Positions 1 through 7,449 of a DNA stretch of 64,000 bases are shown here, piece by piece. The position numbers and the translations under genes were made by a program. The notes under the pieces were generated by a model, which did no database searches, was not told the origin of the DNA, and saw nothing but the letters and a program-made list of their open reading frames with translations. Within the stretch, counting starts at the first letter, position 1. Each line of letters starts with the position of its first letter. The DNA is taken from contig CBDCAI010000005.1 of NCBI GenBank assembly GCA_965213845.1, forward strand, positions 496,001 through 560,000, given 5' to 3'. This stretch comes from JBBROS01 sp965213845 (lineage in GTDB: Bacteria; Pseudomonadota; Alphaproteobacteria; Acetobacterales; Acetobacteraceae).

Positions 1-472
1 CGTCCTCCACGGTGGCGAGCAGGCGGGGTAGCATCTCGGCCAGGGCCTGGGCTGCGGGGCGGGCGGCGGCCTTGTCGAGAAAGAAGCGGGACAGGATGGC
101 CGAGACGTCGAGGCGACCGAGCACGCGGCTGACCTCGGCCCCGGTGATGACGTGGCCGGCGACGAAGCGGCCGAGCGCGCGGCCGAGGCGCGCCTTCTGG
201 CGGGGGATGATGGCGGTGTGCGGGATGGGCAGGCCGAGCGGGTGGCGGAACAGGGCGGTGATGGCGAACCAGTCGGCGATCCCGCCGACGAAGCCGGCCT
301 TGGCGGCGGCCTGCAGCAGCTCGGCCCAGAAGCCGTCCGGGAGCGCGTAGCCGACGACGATGAGCCCGGCCATGGCGGCGAGCAGTCCGGTGGCGAAGGC
401 GCGATGCCGGGCGAGGTCGCGGCGCAGGCCGAAGTCGGGGTCGGGATTCGGGATGGCGGGATCGGCTGGCAT
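1..472 (-). CDS. DUF445 family membrane protein (C-terminus beyond window)
   Basis: Only the first 157 or so codons are inside the window; the reading frame stays open to base 1. The start is the ATG at 472-470. The protein begins with a short polar stretch, then a hydrophobic segment around residues 28-45 (LLAAMAGLIVVGY), followed by the typical DUF445 core: a KAGFVGGIADWFAITALFR-like stretch and a HPLGLPIPHTAIIP-like stretch. DUF445 proteins (YjiN-like) are inner-membrane-associated and of unknown biochemical function. The gene is transcribed away from the DUF29/hydrolase run, leaving a 109-bp divergent spacer. No clear Shine-Dalgarno sequence precedes the ATG. Family assignment is from recognisable motifs; function is not assigned. 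Confidence 0.85.
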   Translation of the reverse strand, partial: MPADPAIPNPDPDFGLRRDLARHRAFATGLLAAMAGLIVVGYALPDGFWAELLQAAAKAGFVGGIADWFAITALFRHPLGLPIPHTAIIPRQKARLGRALGRFVAGHVITGAEVSRVLGRLDVSAILSRFFLDKAAARPAAQALAEMLPRLLATVED

Positions 473-505
473 GGGAGGGGTCTAGCCCCGCGGCAGTTGG
501 AGCGG

Positions 506-570
506 AAGCGGGCCCGGCTTCGCATGGTGGGGAAAGCGGGCGCGGCTTCGCAGGGCGGGGGGAAGCGGGT
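506..570. repeat. Short tandem repeat, about 28 bp, roughly 2.3 copies
   Basis: In the spacer between the divergent DUF445 and DUF29 genes, a unit starting AAGCGGGC and containing CGGCTTCGCA begins at about 506, again at 534, and partially at 563. Copies one and two differ at only a few bases. It lies directly upstream of the DUF29 start codon, so it may affect that leader. No known repeat family is recognised. Confidence 0.6.
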
Positions 571-581
571 AGGGTCGGGGA

Positions 582-782
582 ATGCCGGACTACGACACCG
601 ATTCCTATGGATGGACGACGGAGCAGGCGGCGCTGCTGCGGGCCGGGCGCCTGGATGCGATCGACGTGGCCAACATCGCCGAGGAGATCGAGAGCATGGG
701 CCGGAGCGAGAAACGCGAACTCGTCGGCTGGCTGGCCGTGCTGTCCACGCACCTGCCGAAGTGGCAGGCCTACCCGGCATGA
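582..782 (+). CDS. Short DUF29-family protein (truncated form)
   Basis: 66 codons. The sequence matches the N-terminal half of DUF29 proteins: a YDTDSYGWT start, an ALLRAGR..DIDVANIAEEIESMG-like core and the LPKWQ motif. DUF29 proteins are normally about 140 residues and continue well past this point; here the frame stops directly after the KWQ motif. The stop overlaps the next start as ATGA (779-782), so it is probably translated with the alpha/beta hydrolase. It is either a genuinely short variant or a remnant whose second half was replaced by the hydrolase gene. DUF29 has no established biochemical role. Confidence 0.65.
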   Translation: MPDYDTDSYGWTTEQAALLRAGRLDAIDVANIAEEIESMGRSEKRELVGWLAVLSTHLPKWQAYPA

Positions 783-1489
783 CGACCTTCGTGCTTCTGC
801 ATGGCGCGTTCCATGGCGGCTGGTGCTGGGCGCGGGTGGAGCCGCTGCTGCGTGCGGCGGGGCACGAGGTGTTCACGCCGACGCAGACGGGGCTGGGGGA
901 CCGGGCGCACCTGCTGCACGCGGGGCAGACGCTGCAGGGGTTCGTCGAGGACCTGGTGGCGGTGCTGGAGACGGAGGAGCTGACCGACTGCGTGCTGGTG
1001 GGGCACAGCTTCGGCGGCCATGCGATCAGTGGGGCGGCGGAGCGCGTGCCGGGGCGGATCCGCCACCTGGTGTATCTGGACAGCGCGCTGCCGCGGAGCG
1101 GGGTCTCGCCGCTGGCCGCGTCCGTGCCGGCGATCGCCTGGTTGCGGCGCAAGCTGGCGGCCGCAACGGGCGGGGTCGCCATCGCGCCACCCGAGCCCGC
1201 GAGCTTCGGCGTGCCGGACGGGCCGGATGCGGACTGGGTGCGCCGCCGGCTGACGCCGCACCCGTTCGGCACGATGGATACGGCGCTGCAGCTGACGGCG
1301 CCGCTGGGCAACGGGCTGCCGTGCACGTATGTGGCCTGCACGGCTCCGATGTATGAAAGCCTGGAATGGGCGCGGGACCTGGCCCGGGCGCAGCCGGGCT
1401 GGGGCTGGCGGGAGCTGGCCACGGGGCACGACGCCATGGTCACCGCGCCGCACGAGACCGCCGCCCTGTTGATGGAGATCGCCCGATGA
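779..1489 (+). CDS. Alpha/beta-fold hydrolase (esterase-like)
   Basis: 236 residues, a full-length single-domain alpha/beta hydrolase. The N-terminus carries the oxyanion-hole strand (FVLLHGAFHGGWCW), residues 74-80 carry the nucleophile elbow GHSFGG with Ser at about 77, and the catalytic His is in GHDAM near residue 216. The HGAFHGGWCW signature is typical of the methylesterase/hydroxynitrile-lyase-like branch, so a small-ester hydrolase is likely; the substrate is unknown. The start overlaps the DUF29 stop (ATGA) and its own stop overlaps the RidA start (ATGA), which indicates one transcription unit. A longer upstream frame exists, but it lies antisense to the DUF445 gene and is not believed. 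Confidence 0.85.
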   Translation: MTTFVLLHGAFHGGWCWARVEPLLRAAGHEVFTPTQTGLGDRAHLLHAGQTLQGFVEDLVAVLETEELTDCVLVGHSFGGHAISGAAERVPGRIRHLVYLDSALPRSGVSPLAASVPAIAWLRRKLAAATGGVAIAPPEPASFGVPDGPDADWVRRRLTPHPFGTMDTALQLTAPLGNGLPCTYVACTAPMYESLEWARDLARAQPGWGWRELATGHDAMVTAPHETAALLMEIAR

Positions 1490-1881
1490 TGATCCGCCGC
1501 CTTGCCGAGGAGGCCCGCCTGTCGGGGGCCGTGGTCCATGCCGGGACGGTGTACCTGGCGGGCCAGGTGGCCGACGACGCGACGCTGGATGTGGAGGGGC
1601 AGACGGCCGACGTGCTGCGGCAGATCGACGCCTTGCTGAACGAGGCGGGCACGAGCAAGGACTACCTGCTGACGCTGCAGATCTTCCTGGCGACGATGGA
1701 CGACTTCGCGGGCATGAACCGGGCCTACGACGCCTGGCTGGACCCGCGGCACAAGCCGGCGCGCATGACGGTGGAGGCGCGATTGGCCAACCCGGCCTGG
1801 CGGGTCGAGATCACCGGGATCGCGGCGCTGCCGCCCGTGTATCCGCGCCCGCCGCAAAGCAACGAGAGTCAGTTCGCCTGA
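1486..1881 (+). CDS. RidA family protein
   Basis: 131 residues, the usual length of RidA/YjgF/YER057c proteins. Family members hydrolyse reactive enamine/imine intermediates released by PLP enzymes; some relatives have other ligand-binding or catabolic roles. The conserved Arg lies in the ARMTVEARL stretch (about residue 93), and the N-terminal VVHAGTVYLAGQVA-like strand pair is typical. Two ATG codons are adjacent (1486 and 1489); the first gives the ATGA overlap with the hydrolase stop. The neighbours do not identify its substrate. Confidence 0.88.
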   Translation: MMIRRLAEEARLSGAVVHAGTVYLAGQVADDATLDVEGQTADVLRQIDALLNEAGTSKDYLLTLQIFLATMDDFAGMNRAYDAWLDPRHKPARMTVEARLANPAWRVEITGIAALPPVYPRPPQSNESQFA

Positions 1882-1894
1882 CCGGAGACGCCCC

Positions 1895-3301
1895 ATGCGA
1901 GTCCTTCTTTTTCTGTTGGTCGTGCTCATGACGAATCCCGCCCCCGCCTTTGCGCAGAAATGGGCCACCAGCTGGGCCGCCTCGGTCCAGGGCCCCTACC
2001 CCGTCGGGAACCCGACGGCGCAGCCGGACCTGCGCTTCGCCCTGCCGTCGCAGGAGACGGGGGCGAAGGACCAGACGTTCCGGCTGATCGTGAAGCCGGA
2101 CCTGTGGGGGCACACGATGCGGCTGCGGTTCAGCAACGCGTTCGGCGTGAAGGCGGTGACGTTCGACGGGGCGTTCATGGGCCTGCAGATGAGCGGGGCG
2201 GCGCTGATCCCCGGGTCCAACCGGCCGGTGACGTTCGGGGGCAAGAAGGCGGTGACGCTGCCGCCGGGCGGGCAGGCGTGGTCGGACCCGGTGGCGCTGC
2301 CCTACGTGTCGAACCCGGTCGCGCCGGAGCTGCTGAGCCGCAAGATGGCGGTGAGCTTCCATGTGACGGGCGAGACCGGGCCGCCGACGTGGCATGCGAA
2401 GGCGCTGCAGACGAGCTACATCACCGCGCCAGGCGCCGGGTCGCTGGGCGAGCTGGAAGACGAGAGCGCCTTCCCGAACAGCACGACCAGCTGGTTCTTC
2501 CTGGATGCGCTCGACGTGCAGGCGCCGGCCGACACGCGGGTGGTGGTGTGCTTCGGCGACAGCATCACCGACGGCACCAGTTCCACCTTGAACGGCGACG
2601 ACCGGTGGCCGGACGTGCTGGGGCGGCGGCTGCGGGCGGCGGGGCTGCACTACAGCGTGGTCAATGCCGGGATCGGCGGCAACCAGGTCCAGGGACCGGC
2701 GGAGTACGGGCCGACGAAGCCGTTCCCGGGCGGACCCTCCGCCCTGTCGCGGCTGGAGCGGGACGTGACGGGGCTTTCCGGGGTGACGCACGTGATCTGG
2801 ATGGAGGGGATCAACGATGTCAGCACGAACGGGAACGCGACGCCGGACCAGGTGATCGCGGGGCTCAAGCAGGGGGTGGCGGCGCTGCGGGCGAAGCTGC
2901 CGGGGGTGCGGGTGCTGGGGGCGACGCTGACGAGCATCGTGGGCACCACCAGCCCGGCGCATGTGCCGCCCGAGGTGGAGAGGCGGCGGCAGGCGGTGAA
3001 CGCCTTCGTGCGGGACAGCAAGGGGCTGTTCGACGGGCTGGTGGACTTCGACAAGGCGACGGTGGACCCCGCCAGCGGGGCGATGCGGGCCGAGTACATC
3101 CCAGGCAGCACGATCGGCGGCGTGGGAGACGGGCTGCACCCGAACCGGGCCGGCTATCTCGCCATGGGGGATGCGGTGGACCTGCGGCTGCTCACGGGAC
3201 CGCTGGGCCGCCCGGGCCGGGTGGCGCGGCCTGCGGCGGCGGCGGTTGCTCCGGCCGCGTCCCCAGTGGTGCAGCCCACGCCTGCGCGCCCGGCGGGTTG
3301 A
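1895..3301 (+). CDS. Secreted SGNH/GDSL-type hydrolase
   Basis: 468 residues. A signal peptide is clear: a hydrophobic core LLFLLVVLMTN, then an APAFA cleavage site near residue 19. After an N-terminal beta-rich region of about 200 residues, block I of SGNH hydrolases appears as CFGDSITDG (nucleophile Ser near 222), block II as NAGIGGN, block III as EGINDVS and block V as DGLHPN (Asp/His pair near 411). The C-terminus is Ala/Pro-rich. It is probably a periplasmic or extracellular esterase acting on acylated carbohydrates or lipids; this is inferred from the family. A GGAG ribosome-binding site lies shortly upstream of the ATG. It follows ridA closely on the same strand. Confidence 0.85.
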   Translation: MRVLLFLLVVLMTNPAPAFAQKWATSWAASVQGPYPVGNPTAQPDLRFALPSQETGAKDQTFRLIVKPDLWGHTMRLRFSNAFGVKAVTFDGAFMGLQMSGAALIPGSNRPVTFGGKKAVTLPPGGQAWSDPVALPYVSNPVAPELLSRKMAVSFHVTGETGPPTWHAKALQTSYITAPGAGSLGELEDESAFPNSTTSWFFLDALDVQAPADTRVVVCFGDSITDGTSSTLNGDDRWPDVLGRRLRAAGLHYSVVNAGIGGNQVQGPAEYGPTKPFPGGPSALSRLERDVTGLSGVTHVIWMEGINDVSTNGNATPDQVIAGLKQGVAALRAKLPGVRVLGATLTSIVGTTSPAHVPPEVERRRQAVNAFVRDSKGLFDGLVDFDKATVDPASGAMRAEYIPGSTIGGVGDGLHPNRAGYLAMGDAVDLRLLTGPLGRPGRVARPAAAAVAPAASPVVQPTPARPAG

Positions 3302-3332
3302 CCGCCGGCGGGGCAGGGTCTGTGGTGCCCGC

Positions 3333-4154
3333 ATGACGTATGAGGATGCGATCGGCCGCACGCAGACGCAGGAGGACGAGGTCTCGCCCCGGCTGCTGCG
3401 CGGGCTTGCGGCGACGCTCGACCTGCCGGTGCCCGAGGTGCTGCCGCCGCTGTGGCATTGGATGTTGTTCCAGGACTGGGTGGCCGGTGCCGGGCTGGGC
3501 GTGGATGGGCATCCGCGGCGGGGCGGCTTCCTGCCGCCGGTGCACGACCTGCCGCGGCGGATGTGGGCCGGGGGTCGGCTGCGCTTCCACGCCCCGCTGC
3601 GGCCCGGCGACGCGGTGCGGCGGACCAGCGTGATCAAGACGGTGACGGAGAAGCAGGGCGGCAGCGGGCGCCTGGTGTTCGTGACCGTGTCGCACCGGGT
3701 CGAAGGCCCGGCGGGGCTCGCGATCGAGGAGGAGCAGGACATCGTCTATCGCGGGGCCGAGGGTGCCGCGGTGAAGGCGGCGGGGGCTGCCGCGGCGTCC
3801 CCGGCCGGGGACCTGAAGGCCAGCGTCATGCCGGACCCTGTGCTGCTGTTCCGCTACTCGGCGCTGACCGGGAACGGGCACCGCATCCACTACGACCAGG
3901 ATTACGTGCGCAACGAGGAAGGCTATCCCGGGCTGATCGTGCACGGGCCGCTGCAAGCCACGTGGTTGGCGGGGTTGCTGGCGGGGCGGCGGATCGAACG
4001 GTTCGCGTTCCGCGGCCGGCGGCCGGCGTTCCACGACCGGGCGCTGGCGCTGGAGGGCTGGAACCAGGTGGAACTTGGCGCGAACGCGTGGTCGCTGCGG
4101 ACGCTCGACCCGGACGGCGCCGTGTGCATGGAGGCGGAGGCGGTCCTTGGTTAG
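3333..4154 (+). CDS. MaoC-like/FAS1-like acyl-CoA dehydratase
   Basis: 273 residues with the double hot-dog layout of the HTD2/mesaconyl-C4-CoA hydratase group: an N-terminal half with the WHWMLFQ and GGFLPPV motifs, and a C-terminal half with SALTGNGHRIHYD and the VHGPLQA strand seen in MaoC hydratases. Members hydrate or dehydrate short enoyl-CoA thioesters in the cytoplasm. The ATG at 3333 is chosen because the longer open frame overlaps the SGNH gene. Its 3' end overlaps the putative TTG start of the EamA permease. Exact substrate unknown. Confidence 0.78.
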   Translation: MTYEDAIGRTQTQEDEVSPRLLRGLAATLDLPVPEVLPPLWHWMLFQDWVAGAGLGVDGHPRRGGFLPPVHDLPRRMWAGGRLRFHAPLRPGDAVRRTSVIKTVTEKQGGSGRLVFVTVSHRVEGPAGLAIEEEQDIVYRGAEGAAVKAAGAAAASPAGDLKASVMPDPVLLFRYSALTGNGHRIHYDQDYVRNEEGYPGLIVHGPLQATWLAGLLAGRRIERFAFRGRRPAFHDRALALEGWNQVELGANAWSLRTLDPDGAVCMEAEAVLG

Positions 4155-5121
4155 CACCTTGGCTGGGCTGGCCGCTGCCCCGCATGCGCTGCGCGACGAT
4201 GCGGCGGAGGCCGTGCGCGGCATCCTGCTTGTCGCCGTGGCGTATGCGATGATGACGCTGGGCGACGTGGCCGGGAAGTGGGCGCTGCTGCCGGCGGGCG
4301 TCGCAACGGTGATGCTGGGGCGCGGCATCGGCGGCAGCCTGACGGTGGCGGCGCTGGTGCTGGTCGAGGGGGACTGGCGGCGTCTGCTTCCGGTGCGGGT
4401 CGGGCTGGTGGCGCTGCGCTGCGTGATCCATGCCGGGCTTTCCATCTCGTGGTACCTGGCGTGGCAGATCATCCCCCTGGCGGACGCCTATGCGCTGGGG
4501 TTCACGGCGCCGCTGCTGATGACGCTGCTGGCGATCCCGATCCTGGGCGAGCGGATCCGCTGGCGGCGGGGACTGTCGGTGCTGGTGGGGTTCGCCGGCG
4601 TGCTGGTGATGGTGCGGCCGGGCGGGGCGTTGTGGCGGCCGGAGTTGCTGGTGCTGGTGCCGGGAATCGTGGGGACGGCGGTCTCGCGGATCATGGCGCG
4701 GGTGCTGTCCACGACGGAGACGGCGGAGAGCCTGACGTTCTGGCTGATGCTGACGCATATCCCGGCGGGGCTGCTGCTGTTGGGCTTGGGCTGGCCGCGG
4801 GCGGGGCCGCTGACGGCCGACGTGCTGGTGGCGCTGGGGCTGCTGGGGATGCTGAACGGGGTGGCGCACTGGCTGATGGCGCGGGCCTATGCGCTGGCGC
4901 CGGTCGCGGCGCTCGCGCCCTATGAATACACGATGCTGATCTGGGGCGGGATGCTCGGGTTCCTGGTGTTCTCCGAGGTGCCGCGGCCCTCGACGCTGGC
5001 CGGGGCGGCGGTGGTGGCGGCGGCCGGGTTGTACAACCTGCATCGGGAGCGGGTGCGCCGCGGCGAGGCGGCGGTGGTGACGACGGCGGCGATCCCGGAG
5101 GAGACGACATGGCATTCCTGA
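4147..5121 (+). CDS. EamA/DMT-superfamily permease
   Basis: About 324 residues with ten hydrophobic segments in two homologous halves, as expected for EamA (drug/metabolite transporter) proteins. The first segment is ILLVAVAYAMMTLGDVAG, and the second repeat has the ALAPYEYTMLIWGGMLGFLVF-like helix. The substrate cannot be deduced. The start is uncertain: no ATG lies before the first helix, so TTG at 4147 (overlapping the previous stop) or GTG at 4213 are the candidates. The 3' end overlaps the MBL gene by 13 bases. Confidence 0.8.
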   Translation: MVSTLAGLAAAPHALRDDAAEAVRGILLVAVAYAMMTLGDVAGKWALLPAGVATVMLGRGIGGSLTVAALVLVEGDWRRLLPVRVGLVALRCVIHAGLSISWYLAWQIIPLADAYALGFTAPLLMTLLAIPILGERIRWRRGLSVLVGFAGVLVMVRPGGALWRPELLVLVPGIVGTAVSRIMARVLSTTETAESLTFWLMLTHIPAGLLLLGLGWPRAGPLTADVLVALGLLGMLNGVAHWLMARAYALAPVAALAPYEYTMLIWGGMLGFLVFSEVPRPSTLAGAAVVAAAGLYNLHRERVRRGEAAVVTTAAIPEETTWHS

Positions 5122-5939
5122 CCGAGCCGGAGCCGCGGCGGGGCGAAGCGACCGACGTGCTGCCCGGGATCCGGCGCGTGGTGGCGGGCAACCCGAGCGT
5201 GATGACGTACTGGGGCACGAACACCTACCTGATCGACGCGCCGGGCGGGGTCCTGGTGCTGGATCCCGGGCCGGACGATGCGACGCATGTGGCGGCGGTG
5301 CTGGCGGCGGTGCAGGCTGCAGGGCGTGGGCCCGTCGTGGGCATCCTGCAGAGCCATACGCACCATGACCATCTCGGCGCGACGGCGGCGCTGAAGGCGG
5401 CCACCGGGGCGCCCGTGCATGGCTGGCACCAGCCCGACGTGCCGGACTTCCAGCCGGACCATGCGTTGCAGGACGGCGACCGGGTCGGCGCGTGGCAGGC
5501 CCTGCACACGCCCGGGCATGCGGCGGACCATCTGTGTTTCGCGGGCCCGGGGGGCGTGCTGTTCAGCGCGGACCACGTGATGGGCTGGTCCAGCAGCATC
5601 GTCAGTCCGCCCGGGGGCAACATGAGGGCCTACTTTTCGAGCCTGGAGCGGCTGCTGGGGCGGGACGACGCGGTCTACCTGCCGGGGCATGGACCGATGC
5701 TGCGGGACCCACAGCCCTATGTGCGCGAAATGCTCCGGCACCGGCAGGCGCGGGAGGATGCGATCACCGCGGCGCTCGGCACGGTGCCGCAATCGGCGAC
5801 CGCGCTGATGGAGGCGCTGTATTCGCAGGTCGACCCGCTGCTGAAGCGCGCGGCGGAGCGCAACGTGATCGCGCATCTGCACAAGCTGAACGAGGAGGGC
5901 CGGGCGCGTCAGACGGCGTTGGGCTGGGTGGCCGATTAG
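5109..5939 (+). CDS. MBL-fold metallo-hydrolase
   Basis: 276 residues. The metallo-beta-lactamase metal site is complete by eye: HTHHDH at residues 83-88, HTPGHAADH, an SADHVM motif carrying the bridging Asp, and LPGHGP. The C-terminal helical region after the GHGP motif resembles the LACTB2/endoribonuclease-like branch, which often acts as a thioesterase, glyoxalase or nuclease. The ATG at 5109 lies inside the end of the EamA gene, so the two are probably co-translated. The gene ends the plus-strand run and is followed by a double hairpin. Confidence 0.85.
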   Translation: MAFLTEPEPRRGEATDVLPGIRRVVAGNPSVMTYWGTNTYLIDAPGGVLVLDPGPDDATHVAAVLAAVQAAGRGPVVGILQSHTHHDHLGATAALKAATGAPVHGWHQPDVPDFQPDHALQDGDRVGAWQALHTPGHAADHLCFAGPGGVLFSADHVMGWSSSIVSPPGGNMRAYFSSLERLLGRDDAVYLPGHGPMLRDPQPYVREMLRHRQAREDAITAALGTVPQSATALMEALYSQVDPLLKRAAERNVIAHLHKLNEEGRARQTALGWVAD

Positions 5940-6011
5940 AGCATGACCGGTTCACGCCTCCTTAGCGGGAAGCCTGTAAGATGCTCGTATCCCCAAAGAG
6001 CTAGAGCGTGC

Positions 6012-6057
6012 CCGGATCGAGTCGATCCGGTCACCCTCTCGGGTCGGCTCACCCGAG
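6012..6057. terminator. Two tandem hairpins between convergent genes
   Basis: First hairpin: CCGGATCGA at 6012-6020 pairs with TCGATCCGG at 6022-6030 (9-bp perfect arms, 1-nt centre). Second: CTCGGGT at 6038-6044 pairs with ACCCGAG at 6051-6057 (7-bp arms, 6-nt loop). They lie between the end of the plus-strand MBL gene and the end of the minus-strand gene at 6060, where a bidirectional terminator would be expected. There is no U-tract, so a palindromic intergenic repeat is the alternative. Confidence 0.55.
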
Positions 6058-6059
6058 GT

Positions 6060-6335
6060 TCAGCCGCCAAACGCCATGAGGCGGGTTTCGAAGGGGTCGA
6101 CGTCGACCCGCCGGGACGCGGTGGTGCGTCCGAAGGCTTTCGCGCCCGGTTCCGTCGCCCAGACGCCGGGCTGCAGCACCGTTGCTTCGGACGTTCCGGC
6201 TTGGCTGAGCGCGGATTGCGCCGCGGCGTTCTCGGACAGGCGCACGAGGCCGGTGACGCCCACGATCACGCCGAGCCAGACGGCCAGGGTCAGCGCGATG
6301 GGGTCCATCGCGTCGGTATTCGGGTCACCCTGCAT
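6060..6335 (-). CDS. Small single-pass membrane protein, function unknown
   Basis: 91 residues. One hydrophobic segment at about residues 10-30 (PIALTLAVWLGVIVGVTGL) follows a short polar N-terminus; the rest is polar, with an RRVDVDPFETRLMAFGG-like end. GGAG about 10 bases upstream of the ATG is a plausible ribosome-binding site. It lies 94 bases downstream of another small secreted protein on the same strand. I do not recognise a family. Whether it is real rests on the ribosome-binding site, the sensible hydropathy and its fit between neighbours. Confidence 0.5.
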   Translation of the reverse strand: MQGDPNTDAMDPIALTLAVWLGVIVGVTGLVRLSENAAAQSALSQAGTSEATVLQPGVWATEPGAKAFGRTTASRRVDVDPFETRLMAFGG

Positions 6336-6429
6336 CGTCTGTCACTCCGGCTGATGAACCAGGATATGACGATGGGATTAAACGGCGGTTGCGTCCAGCC
6401 GGAATTGCTGCACTGCACAATCGGAACGA

Positions 6430-6804
6430 TCAATCAGGCGTGAGCGGCATCTTGAGGCTGAACCCGGCGCCGGGCCGGGCGCGGCGCTCCTGGTCGGTCT
6501 GGGCGGAGGAGCCTTTGCCGAACCCTTCGCCACGGTAGGAGTCGCCGCGGGTGAACAGGCTGGGTCCGACCGAGGTTCCGCTGGCGCGGGGGCCGGTCGG
6601 TCCATCGATGTCACGGTTGGGCAGCGGTGCCGGCCGGAAGCCGGTGGCGCTGCCCTGCTGCGGCGCGGCGGCGGGGGGCGTCGGGGGTACCGGCAGGTCC
6701 GGGTTGGAGGGCACCTGCAAGCTGAGGCCGCGCTGGACCGGGCCCGCGGCGGCAAGCAGCAGGACGAGCAGCGGCAACACCACGACTGGCACGGCGGATC
6801 TCAT
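6430..6804 (-). CDS. Small secreted or membrane-anchored protein, function unknown
   Basis: 124 residues starting at an ATG whose last bases overlap the NUDIX stop codon (ATGA, 6804-6801). Residues 5-20 are strongly hydrophobic (PVVVLPLLVLLLAAAG), consistent with a signal peptide or anchor. The remainder is Pro/Gly-rich and low in complexity, ending SLKMPLTPD. Translational coupling to the NUDIX gene supports expression. No family recognised. Confidence 0.55.
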   Translation of the reverse strand: MRSAVPVVVLPLLVLLLAAAGPVQRGLSLQVPSNPDLPVPPTPPAAAPQQGSATGFRPAPLPNRDIDGPTGPRASGTSVGPSLFTRGDSYRGEGFGKGSSAQTDQERRARPGAGFSLKMPLTPD

Positions 6805-7385
6805 CGGGTCGTCTCCAGGCTCTCGGACGCCGGCGGGTCGAGGCTTCTCGTGCCCCGGCGGTCGGATGGGGGGTTGGTGGCCGGTGCGCCCAGCCGGGCG
6901 TCGCCGACGGCACGCCACGCCTGCAGCGCCCAATGGACGGAGGGGAAGGCGATGTCGTCCCAGGGGATCTCGTCCCACGCGAACAGCCGGACGTCGAGAC
7001 TTTCGGGCCCGGCGGCGAAGTGCGGCGCGCCGTCGAAGCGGGCGCGATAGATGACCTGCACCTGGCCGATGCGGCTGATGCTGAACACGGCCAGGATGCC
7101 GTCGAGCACGATTCGGGCCTGGGCTTCCTCCCAGGCCTCGCGCATCGCCCCTTCCTCGACCGTCTCCAGCAGCTCGAGGTAGCCGGCCGGGAGGGTCCAC
7201 CAGCCGCTTCGGGGCTCGATGGCGCGGCGGCACAGCAGCACACGCCCCTCGTGCACCACGACGGCGCCGGTGACGACCTTGGGGTTCTGGTAGGCGACGT
7301 AGCCGCAGGCGGTGCAGACGTCGCGCTCCACCTCGTCTCCCACCGGGATCTGACGGGCGAACACAGGGGTGGTGGCGGCGGACAT
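6801..7385 (-). CDS. NUDIX hydrolase with N-terminal zinc-ribbon-like element
   Basis: 194 residues. A CTACGYVAYQNPK element near residue 22 resembles the small zinc ribbon in front of many ADP-ribose/NADH pyrophosphatase-like NUDIX domains, though only one CxxC pair is visible. The NUDIX box follows the pattern G(x5)E(x7)REAWEE, with the Gly in GYLELL and the metal-binding Glu residues present; the final Gly of the consensus is Gln here. Such enzymes cleave nucleoside diphosphate derivatives. The C-terminus is a low-complexity polar tail. The gene leads a small minus-strand group. Confidence 0.85.
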   Translation of the reverse strand: MSAATTPVFARQIPVGDEVERDVCTACGYVAYQNPKVVTGAVVVHEGRVLLCRRAIEPRSGWWTLPAGYLELLETVEEGAMREAWEEAQARIVLDGILAVFSISRIGQVQVIYRARFDGAPHFAAGPESLDVRLFAWDEIPWDDIAFPSVHWALQAWRAVGDARLGAPATNPPSDRRGTRSLDPPASESLETTR

Positions 7386-7449
7386 GATGGAATGGTGGGT
7401 CAGCGCCCGATTTCTATCAAGGGCCGGGCACGGATTCGGGATGGAATGC

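Noticed and set aside
5940..6059. A small RNA gene in the spacer with two hairpins
   Set aside because: No promoter-like sequence or U-tract is visible; two simple hairpins between convergent genes are better explained as a terminator or intergenic repeat.
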